Shown here one piece after another: positions 1 through 5,477 of a DNA stretch of 7,364 nucleotides. A model generated the notes under the pieces. It saw only the letters and a list, made by a program, of their open reading frames with translations, made no database searches and had not been told where the DNA came from. A program made the position numbers and the translations under genes. The stretch is taken from contig JAEWNX010000217.1 of assembly GCA_023461135.1 (NCBI GenBank), forward strand, positions 1 through 7,364. Reading direction: 5' to 3'. The DNA is from Pseudomonadota bacterium (GTDB lineage: Bacteria > Pseudomonadota > Alphaproteobacteria > Caulobacterales > Aquidulcibacteraceae). Every line of letters starts with the position of its first letter. Position 1 is the first letter of the stretch.

Positions 1-114
1 TATCTAGGTTTCCAAAAACCCATGTAAAACATGCGCTCCGCGTGCGGTGTGTAGCACGTGTCCGCAATGCCTCGTGCTGCGCGCAGAGCATGTGCCGCGC
101 ACGGCGCGGTCATC

Positions 115-137
115 GCGCGGCGGTTTAACCGGCGCGC
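115..137. repeat. Imperfect 23-bp palindrome
   Basis: The sequence is symmetric around position 126. Ten of the eleven arm positions pair, the exception being 120/132. The core is CGGTTTAACCG with GCGCG/CGCGC outer arms. It could be an operator for a dimeric regulator or an RNA hairpin, but no T-run follows, so it is not a standard terminator. The TTAAC inside resembles a CtrA half-site, but I see no second half at the usual spacing. Confidence 0.5.
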
Positions 138-149
138 AACTGGCGTTGA

Positions 150-168
150 GAATCACACCGAGTGATTC
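150..168. promoter_or_regulatory. Perfect 7-bp inverted repeat with two GANTC sites, possible operator
   Basis: GAATCAC at 150-156 and GTGATTC at 162-168 are exact reverse complements separated by ACCGA. Each arm contains a GANTC site (150-154 and 164-168), the target of the CcrM adenine methyltransferase in alphaproteobacteria. A direct repeat GCGTTG flanks the element at 143-148 and 169-174. It lies about 90 bases before the ATPase start and overlaps a TTGAGA that could be a -35 element. A dimeric regulator site is a reasonable inference, possibly methylation-sensitive; the regulator is unknown. Confidence 0.45.
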
Positions 169-177
169 GCGTTGCCC

Positions 178-186
178 TGTGGATAA
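178..186 (-). promoter_or_regulatory. Consensus DnaA box
   Basis: TGTGGATAA on the + strand is TTATCCACA on the - strand, an exact match to the high-affinity DnaA box. From memory, the flanks also resemble the R1 box of Escherichia coli oriC: TGCCCTGTGGATAA at 173-186 is shared, followed by one differing base and AAG. I found no second good box nearby, so this is a single site and not evidence of an origin. It lies about 70 bases before the ABC operon. Confidence 0.5.
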
Positions 187-256
187 GAAGCAGTGGCGTT
201 TTCGTTTGAACCGCCTTATGAGCGGCGCTCGCTTTTGACGGGGGTTTTTGCGCCAG

Positions 257-979
257 ATGCTGCTGCAGGTCGACGGCTTGCGGAAAACGTTCGGCCGGCG
301 GGTGGCGGTCGACGGCATCGGGTTCTCGCTCGATGTCGGCGAGATCGTTGGCTTCCTCGGTCCCAACGGGGCCGGCAAGACGACAACCATGCGCATGATC
401 GCCGGCTACCTGGAGCCAGACGAAGGCAGCGCGAAGATCTTCAACATTGACGTCGCACGGGAGCGCCGCCGCGCGCAGGAGCGCGTCGGCTATCTGCCCG
501 AAGGCAATCCGCTCTACGGGGAGATGACGCCCTGGACCTTCCTGCGCTTCGTCGCCGAGACCCGCGGTATGGCGCGCGAGGCTGCGCGTCACGCCGTGCG
601 CCGCGCAGCACAGGATGCCCGTCTGGGCGAAACCATCGACCAGCCGATCGACACGCTCTCGAAGGGGTATCGCCGCCGCGTCGGTCTTGCGGCTGCGCTG
701 CTGCATGATCCAATGCTGCTCGTCCTCGACGAACCGACGGATGGCCTCGATCCCAACCAGCGGAGCGCCGTGCGCGACCTGATCCGCCGGCTTGGCGAGG
801 AGCGGGGGCTCATCATCTCCACGCATAGCCTCGAAGAAGTGGAAGCGGTCTGCACGCGCGCCATCGTGATCGATCAAGGCCGCATCGCCGCGGACAAGAC
901 GCCCGCGGCGCTGCGTGAAGAACACGGCTCGCTGGAGCGGGCGTTCACTGCGCTCACCCGCGGGGAGGAGCGCGCGTGA
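257..979 (+). CDS. ABC-2 type transporter ATP-binding protein, GldA-like
   Basis: This is the cytoplasmic ATPase of an ABC-2 transporter; it should power the permease encoded immediately downstream. The 240-residue protein has all standard nucleotide-binding motifs: Walker A GPNGAGKTT at 35-43, signature LSKGY at 134-138, Walker B LLVLDEP at 154-160 with catalytic Glu159, D-loop GLDP at 163-166 and switch His190. The Q-loop position reads YLPE with Glu82 in place of Gln, which is common in GldA/NodI-like ATPases. Length is normal for a stand-alone subunit. I chose ATG 257 because MLLQVDGLRKTFG aligns with typical family starts and GGGGG lies at 240-244; TTG 248 would add three residues, and an in-frame stop at 236-238 rules out anything longer. 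The family call is firm, the substrate unknown. The gene overlaps the next one by 4 bp. Confidence 0.93.
   Translation: MLLQVDGLRKTFGRRVAVDGIGFSLDVGEIVGFLGPNGAGKTTTMRMIAGYLEPDEGSAKIFNIDVARERRRAQERVGYLPEGNPLYGEMTPWTFLRFVAETRGMAREAARHAVRRAAQDARLGETIDQPIDTLSKGYRRRVGLAAALLHDPMLLVLDEPTDGLDPNQRSAVRDLIRRLGEERGLIISTHSLEEVEAVCTRAIVIDQGRIAADKTPAALREEHGSLERAFTALTRGEERA
962..970 (+). promoter_or_regulatory. Ribosome binding site fixing the permease GTG start
   Basis: GGGGAGGAG ends five bases before GTG 976, inside the end of the ATPase gene. This strong Shine-Dalgarno match supports the GTG start over the in-frame ATG at 1003, which has no such sequence before it, and suggests translational coupling through the GTGA overlap. 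Confidence 0.75.
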
Positions 980-1728
980 AGAAGCGTCCGGGTCTTGCCA
1001 GCATGACGGCGGTCTATCGCCGCGAGGTGCTCTCGTATCTGACGACGCCGACGGCCTACGTGTTCGTCGCCGTGTTCCTGTTTGCGATCGGGCTTTTCAC
1101 GTTCCAGGTGGGCGGTCTCTTCGAATCCCGCCGCGCGGACCTCACCGCGTTCTTCTCCTTCCATCCTTGGATATTCATGGTGTTCCTGCCGGCCGTCGCC
1201 ATGCGGTTGTGGTCGGAAGAGTCGCGCTCGGGCGCGCTCGAACTGCTGATGACGCTCCCGGCGCCGACCTGGTCGCTGGTGCTTGGCAAATTTCTAGCGG
1301 CTTGGACCATCGCCGCCGTCGCGCTGGTGCTTACCGTGCCCCTCTGGATCACCGTCAACATCCTCGGCTCGCCGGACAACGCGGCGATCTTCACCGCGTA
1401 TCTGTCGAGCCTGCTGATGGCGGGCGCTTATATCGCCATCGGCTCGGCCATGTCCGCGCTCACGCCGGCGCAAGTCGTCGCATTCGTGCTGGCGGTGCTG
1501 ATTTCCTTCCTTCTCACCGCGCTGGGCCTACCGCTGGTGCTCGATTTCTTCTCCGACGCTATTGGCGGCGGCGCGGCGGCGGCCGTGGCGCGCATCACGA
1601 TCCTGCACCATTTCGATGCGGCGCAACGTGGCGTCGTCGAGTTCAGGTCGGTCTTCTACTTCGCGTCGCTGATCGCTCTCTGCCTTGGCTTTACGGCGCT
1701 CGCGGTCGACGCCAGGCGGGGAGGCTAG
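976..1728 (+). CDS. ABC-2 type transporter permease, GldF-like
   Basis: This is the inner-membrane permease partner of the ATPase. The 250-residue protein has six hydrophobic segments at about 25-45, 59-77, 101-127, 138-160, 165-190 and 224-245. After an N-terminal amphipathic stretch (YRREVLSYLTTPTAYVF, 14-30), typical of GldF and related ABC-2 permeases, comes the conserved cytoplasmic-loop motif WSEESRSGALELLMTLP at 79-95. Such permeases normally act as a dimer with two copies of the ATPase. It starts with GTG in a 4-bp GTGA overlap with the ATPase stop and ends 3 bp before the next gene, so it is co-translated with both. The family is clear; the substrate cannot be read from the sequence. 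It is called GldF-like because the next gene encodes a GldG-type protein, not because gliding is implied. Confidence 0.9.
   Translation: MKKRPGLASMTAVYRREVLSYLTTPTAYVFVAVFLFAIGLFTFQVGGLFESRRADLTAFFSFHPWIFMVFLPAVAMRLWSEESRSGALELLMTLPAPTWSLVLGKFLAAWTIAAVALVLTVPLWITVNILGSPDNAAIFTAYLSSLLMAGAYIAIGSAMSALTPAQVVAFVLAVLISFLLTALGLPLVLDFFSDAIGGGAAAAVARITILHHFDAAQRGVVEFRSVFYFASLIALCLGFTALAVDARRGG
1717..1724 (+). promoter_or_regulatory. Ribosome binding site of the GldG-like gene
   Basis: CGGGGAGG-type purine tract overlapping the last codons of the permease gene, with seven bases to ATG 1732. It supports this start and tight coupling to the permease. Confidence 0.65.
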
Positions 1729-1731
1729 CCC

Positions 1732-3669
1732 ATGAGCGCACGCCGCTTCGCCTTCTTTGCCGCCCTGGCCATGTTCGTGATGTTCGTCGCCGCGAACCTC
1801 ACAGCCAATTCCTGGTTCCGCGCATGGCGCCTCGATCTTACGGAGAACCAGCTCTATTCGTTGAGCCGCGGCACGCAACAGACACTGAACCAGCTCAGTG
1901 AGCCCGTCGAGCTCACGCTCTACTATTCGCGGGACGCCGCTGCGTCCGTGCCGCAATTGCAGACGTACGCGTCGCGCGTGCGCGAAATGCTGCAGAGCTT
2001 CCAGGCGCGCTCCCATGGACGCGTGCGATTTGTCGAAATCGATGTTGAGCCATTCTCAGAGGAAGAGGACGACGCCGTAGAGGCCGGCATCGAGCCGCTG
2101 CGCCCGTTCGAGGGCGCCGACCCGATCTATTTCGGCCTGACCGGCGCCAACGCGATCGACGACCGGCGCACGGTCCCATTCTTCCACCCGCAGCGGGAGG
2201 CGTTCCTAGAATACGAGATCACGCGCCTCATCTACGAACTGGAGCATCCGGACGCGACGCGCGTCGGCCTGATCACCTCGTTGCCAATCGATCCCTCGAC
2301 GGCGCAGTTCGGCCCGATCGGGGGCCCGTTCTCGGTGTTCGCCACCGAGATGCAGCGGCTGATGGAACCGGTGCTGCTCGACGCCAATTTCACCACGATC
2401 CCAGACGACGTGGATGTGCTTGCCATCATTCACCCCGGCGCGCTCACCGAGCCGCAGCTTTGGGCGATCGATCAATTCATTCTGCGCAAGGGGCGCGCGT
2501 TCATCGCGCTCGATCCGGCCGCACTGCAAGCGCAGGGCGCCGGCTTCGATCCGTTCAATCCAGCAGGCGCCGCCCCGACCTCATCCACGCTCGAGCCGCT
2601 TCTTTCACGTTGGGGCGTGACCATGACTCCGGGCGTGGTGCTCGACCTCGATCGCGCGCTTCCCGTGCCGGCGCAGAATCCGCAAACCGGTCAGACCGAG
2701 AACCTGCCGCAGCCGCTCTTCTTTCAAGTCCCAGCCGATCAACTGGCCCGCGAAGATCTGATGACGGCGTGGCTCTCGCGCGGCGTCAATTTCGGGCTGT
2801 CCGGCGGTCTCACTTCGAGTGAGCGCGAAGGCGTTGAAGTACATGCGCTGGCGCGCACCAGCGGTGCCACCATGCGCATGCCGGCGTCGGCGGCGATGAT
2901 GCGGCCCTCGCCCTACGAGGTGCTGGCCATGTGGCCGCAAACAGGCGGTCGCATCGAGACGATCGCCATACGACTCTCAGGCAATCTTGAGACAGCTTTC
3001 CCCGAAGGCCGGCCCGCCGCGCCGCCGCCGGCGCCGCGCATGGAAGGTGAAGCGGCTCCGCCGCCCGCGCCCGAGCCGGAAGAAGAGGCCGCTCAGCTCG
3101 CGCGTTCGGAGACGCCGGCGGAAATTGTCATCGTGGCTGACACCGACTTCCTTGCCGACGATTTCTACGTCGATCCGCAAAGCGGCGGTTCGGCCGCGGA
3201 CAACGCGTCCTTCGCCCTCAACGCCATCGATGTGCTCGGCGGCTCGGATGCGCTCGTCTCGCTGCGCTCGCGCGCGCCTTCGCTGCGGCGCATGGACCTA
3301 GTGGAGGGAATGGAGGCGGATGCCGACCGGCGCATCCAACGGCGGCAGGAAGAGTTGCAGCAGGAACTCCAAGAAACGGAAGCGCGGCTTGGTGAGATGC
3401 AAGCGCGCGGCCGGGGCTCGGGGTTCTTCTCTGGCGATCTCGGCGCGGAACTGACCCCGGAAGAAAATGCTGAAATCGAACGCTTCCGCGCTCGCGTCGT
3501 GGAAGTGCGCGGCGAACTCAGACGCACCGAACGCGAATTGCGCGGCGACATCGAGCGCCTCGAGGCCGCCGTTGTGTTCGTGAAAGTATGGCTGGCGCCG
3601 CTGCTGGTGGCCGGCGTGGGCCTGTTCCTGTTCTGGCGGCGCCAACGGCGCGGGAGAACGCGGCGATGA
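1732..3669 (+). CDS. GldG-like ABC transporter auxiliary protein (DUF7088 / ABC_transp_aux)
   Basis: This is a large protein that accompanies GldA/GldF-type ABC-2 transporters and is expected to sit mostly outside the inner membrane. The 645 residues are arranged as: N-terminal membrane helix at about 6-23; a DUF7088-like domain at about 33-140 opening with the typical LDLTENQLYSLSRGT (34-48); a GldG/ABC_transp_aux region at about 175-420 with VGLITSLPID and DVLAIIHPGALTEPQLWAIDQFI; a Pro/Glu/Ala-rich linker at about 425-455; a short segment EIVIVADTDFLADDF (464-478) that resumes the fold; a charged coiled-coil at about 528-612; and a second membrane helix at about 617-634 with a cationic tail RRQRRGRTRR. 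Both termini should therefore be cytoplasmic. No catalytic motif is visible. The molecular role is unknown; structural support or coupling of the transporter to an envelope substrate is inferred. It overlaps the next gene by 4 bp (ATGA). Confidence 0.87.
   Translation: MSARRFAFFAALAMFVMFVAANLTANSWFRAWRLDLTENQLYSLSRGTQQTLNQLSEPVELTLYYSRDAAASVPQLQTYASRVREMLQSFQARSHGRVRFVEIDVEPFSEEEDDAVEAGIEPLRPFEGADPIYFGLTGANAIDDRRTVPFFHPQREAFLEYEITRLIYELEHPDATRVGLITSLPIDPSTAQFGPIGGPFSVFATEMQRLMEPVLLDANFTTIPDDVDVLAIIHPGALTEPQLWAIDQFILRKGRAFIALDPAALQAQGAGFDPFNPAGAAPTSSTLEPLLSRWGVTMTPGVVLDLDRALPVPAQNPQTGQTENLPQPLFFQVPADQLAREDLMTAWLSRGVNFGLSGGLTSSEREGVEVHALARTSGATMRMPASAAMMRPSPYEVLAMWPQTGGRIETIAIRLSGNLETAFPEGRPAAPPPAPRMEGEAAPPPAPEPEEEAAQLARSETPAEIVIVADTDFLADDFYVDPQSGGSAADNASFALNAIDVLGGSDALVSLRSRAPSLRRMDLVEGMEADADRRIQRRQEELQQELQETEARLGEMQARGRGSGFFSGDLGAELTPEENAEIERFRARVVEVRGELRRTERELRGDIERLEAAVVFVKVWLAPLLVAGVGLFLFWRRQRRGRTRR
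3652..3657 (+). promoter_or_regulatory. Ribosome binding site of the DUF4340 gene
   Basis: GGGAGA-type tract inside the end of the GldG-like gene, eight bases before ATG 3666. It favours this start over in-frame codons further upstream, which lie inside the membrane-helix coding part of the previous gene. Confidence 0.6.
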
Positions 3670-4685
3670 GCACAGACCTCGCCGAACGCCGCAAGCGCCG
3701 GGCGCTGCAGCTTTGGCTCATCGCCGGAGCGCTCGCCGCGATTGCGGCCGTCACGATCGGCATCGAATATCGCGCGACGCGTCCGGATCTCGCGTCGGGT
3801 CCCGTGATCCCGGGGCTTGAAGAAAACATCCGCAACGGCCAGCGGATCATCATCACCAGCGCCGATGCGACTTACCGCATCGAACGCGCGCAGCGCGGCG
3901 AAGAGTCCGTCTGGGTCATGCGCGACCGTGACGATTATCCCGTACTGGGCTCGCGCCTCGCGCAGCTTACGGAAGGCTTGCAGGGCCTGCGCTATACGCG
4001 CCGCATGACAAACGATTCGTCCAAGCACGAACGGCTCGGTGTGGGCGATCCGCGTGAGGGCGGACGCGGGGTCTTGGTGCAGATCGAGGATGCGCGCGGC
4101 GCGCTGCTCGTGAACCTTATCCTTGGCGTCGAAACGAGCGGGCTCTATGTGCGCCGGCCCGACAGCGACCAGACTTGGGCCGCGCGCGGAGATTTGCCGC
4201 CGCTGCGCAATGTCGCCGCTTGGCTGCAACTTACGCCGCTGGAGATGCCGGCGGAGCGTCTGGCGCGCGTCGAGATCATGCCGCGAGAGGGGCGCGCCTA
4301 CATTCTGGCGCGCGACAGCGCGGAAATGCCTTGGCGCATCGCATCGCCGGCGCTCGCGGCGCTGGCCCAATCGAGCGTGAACGCCGCCGCCGAACGCATC
4401 ACGCAGCTCGAACCGGTGGACGTGCGCTCGGCGCCCGCGATCCAGGGCGCGCCCTTCGCGCGTGTTCGGGCCACCACGTTCGACGGCGTCACGCTCGACG
4501 CTGAATTGATCGAGAGCGACGGGCGGCCATGGTTGAAGCTGGTCGCGCGCGCCGCCGCGCCGGAACAGGAAGCCGCTGCGCTGGACATAAACAACAGAGC
4601 GGCGCCGTGGGCCTATGCTTTGGATGCGATGGACGCGGAGGCGCTGGCGCCTCCGTTGGGCACGCTCATCCCGGGCGCCGAGTGA
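3666..4685 (+). CDS. DUF4340 domain-containing protein, membrane-anchored
   Basis: The 339-residue protein starts with a basic segment (AERRKRRAL, 6-14), then one membrane helix at about 15-34, which predicts a cytoplasmic N-terminus and a periplasmic body. The body matches the DUF4340 type: an early beta-rich stretch RIIITSADATYRIER (60-74) followed by WVMRDRDDYPV (83-93), then the LILGVETSGLYVRRPDSDQTWAA region (151-173), where the family characteristically has a Gly-rich strand and a Tyr-Val-Arg...Trp pattern, and a segment resembling a second copy of the fold near 200-295. DUF4340 proteins are repeatedly found directly after GldG-like genes, and their biochemical function is not established. 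The ATGA overlap with the GldG-like gene argues for one complex. Its TGA abuts the stop of the convergent DUF1223 gene with no intervening base. Role in substrate handling or complex assembly is inference only. Confidence 0.82.
   Translation: MSTDLAERRKRRALQLWLIAGALAAIAAVTIGIEYRATRPDLASGPVIPGLEENIRNGQRIIITSADATYRIERAQRGEESVWVMRDRDDYPVLGSRLAQLTEGLQGLRYTRRMTNDSSKHERLGVGDPREGGRGVLVQIEDARGALLVNLILGVETSGLYVRRPDSDQTWAARGDLPPLRNVAAWLQLTPLEMPAERLARVEIMPREGRAYILARDSAEMPWRIASPALAALAQSSVNAAAERITQLEPVDVRSAPAIQGAPFARVRATTFDGVTLDAELIESDGRPWLKLVARAAAPEQEAAALDINNRAAPWAYALDAMDAEALAPPLGTLIPGAE
4636..4655. terminator. Perfect GC-rich hairpin near the convergent gene ends
   Basis: CGGAGGCG (4636-4643) and CGCCTCCG (4648-4655) are exact reverse complements around a CTGG loop. 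The hairpin lies about 30 bases before the DUF4340 stop and, on the other strand, about 30 bases past the DUF1223 stop. No T-run follows on either strand, so it is not a standard intrinsic terminator. As the two genes leave no spacer, it may still help stop or stabilise the - strand transcript of acnA-DUF1223. Confidence 0.35.
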
Positions 4686-5423
4686 TCAACGGGCCCGCAA
4701 TGAAGTATAAGCCGCGGCGATGATGCGGCCGCCATTCGGCTCCTGAATGATCACGGCGCATTCCGGTGAACAGCGAGAGTACTCGTAGTAGACGGCGCTG
4801 CCGTCCCAGCGGCCCACGCGTTCCATTGAGCGCACGAGATTGTAGTGATAGATGCGGCGGTTGATGTTGACGCCGCGCGTCACGTACTCCGTGACCGGCC
4901 CGCGATCGTACGCCACAGCCCATACGTCCGCAGTCCGGCGTGCGCCAGCGCCGATCGCAATGCGCACGCGGCTGTAGCGAAGCGGCGTGATGCTGATGTT
5001 CGGGCCAGCGCTCAAGGGCGTCTGGCGGGCTTGATCAAGCGAGGCGCGCGCTTCGTCCCAGTAGGAGGCGCTCATCGCCGCGCCGCCATTGATCACCAGT
5101 TGAGGCGTGTAGCGTCCACGCACGCGTAGGGCGCGCGAGTAGGCGCGCTGGCGATCGGCGAAGTCCTGCTCCGCGAACGTGTCGCGCCAGCCGAGATAAT
5201 CCCAGATGGGTACGGCGAATGTCAGCGCAAGCACGCCATCTTCGCGCGAGAACATGCCCAGCAGGCGGTTCGCGCGCGGGCACTGCGAGCATCCCTGGCT
5301 GGTATAGAGTTCGACCACGGCCTGGGCGCGCTCTGTGGTTTGCGCATGCACAGGCGTCGCGAGCGCCGCAAATCCGAGGAAAAGCGCGGCGGCGAGGAAG
5401 CGGCCGATCATGGCCAGGAGCAT
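4686..5423 (-). CDS. DUF1223 family secreted thioredoxin-like protein
   Basis: This is a probable periplasmic protein with a thioredoxin-like fold; its substrate is not known. Using ATG 5423 it has 245 residues. A signal peptide covers about 1-27 (hydrophobic core FLAAALFLGFAALA, likely cut after VHA). The DUF1223 hallmark ELYTSQGCSQCPRAN is at 38-52 with a CXXC pair (Cys45, Cys48), followed by VPIWDYLGWRDTFA at 71-84 and RYTPQLVINGG at 104-114, where Thr-Pro is the expected cis-proline position. A second Cys pair, CSPEC (Cys218, Cys222), lies near the C-terminus. Alternative starts are GTG 5456 and ATG 5411; none has a strong ribosome binding site, and ATG 5423 has GGGGCGG just upstream. It follows acnA by 54 bases on the same strand and is probably co-transcribed. 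Confidence 0.87.
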   Translation of the reverse strand: MLLAMIGRFLAAALFLGFAALATPVHAQTTERAQAVVELYTSQGCSQCPRANRLLGMFSREDGVLALTFAVPIWDYLGWRDTFAEQDFADRQRAYSRALRVRGRYTPQLVINGGAAMSASYWDEARASLDQARQTPLSAGPNISITPLRYSRVRIAIGAGARRTADVWAVAYDRGPVTEYVTRGVNINRRIYHYNLVRSMERVGRWDGSAVYYEYSRCSPECAVIIQEPNGGRIIAAAYTSLRAR

Positions 5424-5425
5424 GG

Positions 5426-5470
5426 CCGCCCCGTCCGCGGCATTGAAATCAAACACGCGTGACGGGGCGG
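5426..5470 (-). promoter_or_regulatory. Long hairpin in the acnA-DUF1223 gap covering the DUF1223 ribosome binding site
   Basis: CCGCCCCGTC (5426-5435) and GACGGGGCGG (5461-5470) are exact 10-bp reverse complements. Inside them CGCG at 5436-5439 can pair with CGCG at 5456-5459, with one bulged base at 5460, leaving a 16-base loop. In the - strand mRNA the hairpin starts seven bases after the acnA stop and ends two bases before ATG 5423, so its 3' arm contains the only purine-rich tract that could serve as ribosome binding site. It is followed by the start codon and not by a U-run, so it fits a translation control or mRNA-processing element better than an intrinsic terminator. Confidence 0.55.
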
Positions 5471-5477
5471 AAAATGC

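Larger units (their letters stand above)
1..256. other. Intergenic region upstream of the ABC operon, no gene recognised
   Basis: No open frame here looks like a protein; the frames that cross it are short or run antisense into the ATPase gene. The first 110 bases are rich in small inverted repeats: GGTTT/AAACC at 7-20, CATGT/ACATG at 21-33, CCGC/GCGG at 38-47, AGCACG/CGTGCT at 53-78 and GTGC/GCAC at 92-102. The right half carries a longer imperfect palindrome (115-137), a perfect palindrome with two GANTC sites (150-168) and a DnaA box (178-186). I could not fix a promoter: TTGAGA at 146-151 is a possible -35 element, but no good -10 lies 16-18 bases downstream. The operon promoter is still most likely in this region. 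Confidence 0.6.

Noticed and set aside
121..137. CtrA binding site at TTAAC
   Set aside because: Only one half-site is present; no second TTAA lies seven bases away as the full CtrA site requires.
1..256. Chromosome replication origin
   Set aside because: Only one good DnaA box is visible, there is no AT-rich unwinding region, and none of the usual origin-adjacent genes are present. The single box is reported instead.
248..256. TTG 248 as the ATPase start
   Set aside because: It is possible, but the purine tract would be only three bases away and the family alignment fits ATG 257 better.
335..505. Glutamate in place of the Q-loop glutamine of the ATPase as a defect
   Set aside because: YLPE at this position is common among GldA/NodI-like ATPases and all other catalytic motifs are intact.
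125..925. - strand open frame of 266 codons opposite the ATPase gene
   Set aside because: The + strand encodes a complete set of ABC motifs; the antisense frame has no family resemblance and is open only because of GC bias.
915..1901. + strand open frame of 328 codons overlapping the permease gene
   Set aside because: It is in a different frame over a permease with clear helices and motifs, and its translation is Arg/Gly-rich low-complexity sequence.
3165..4370. Long - strand open frame (401 codons) opposite the GldG-like and DUF4340 genes
   Set aside because: It is antisense to two well-supported genes, has a composition rich in Arg/Ala/Ser typical of shadow frames in high-GC DNA, and shows no recognisable domain.
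5424..5477. Intrinsic terminator between acnA and the DUF1223 gene
   Set aside because: The hairpin is strong, but on neither strand is its 3' arm followed by a T-run; the start codon follows directly on the - strand.
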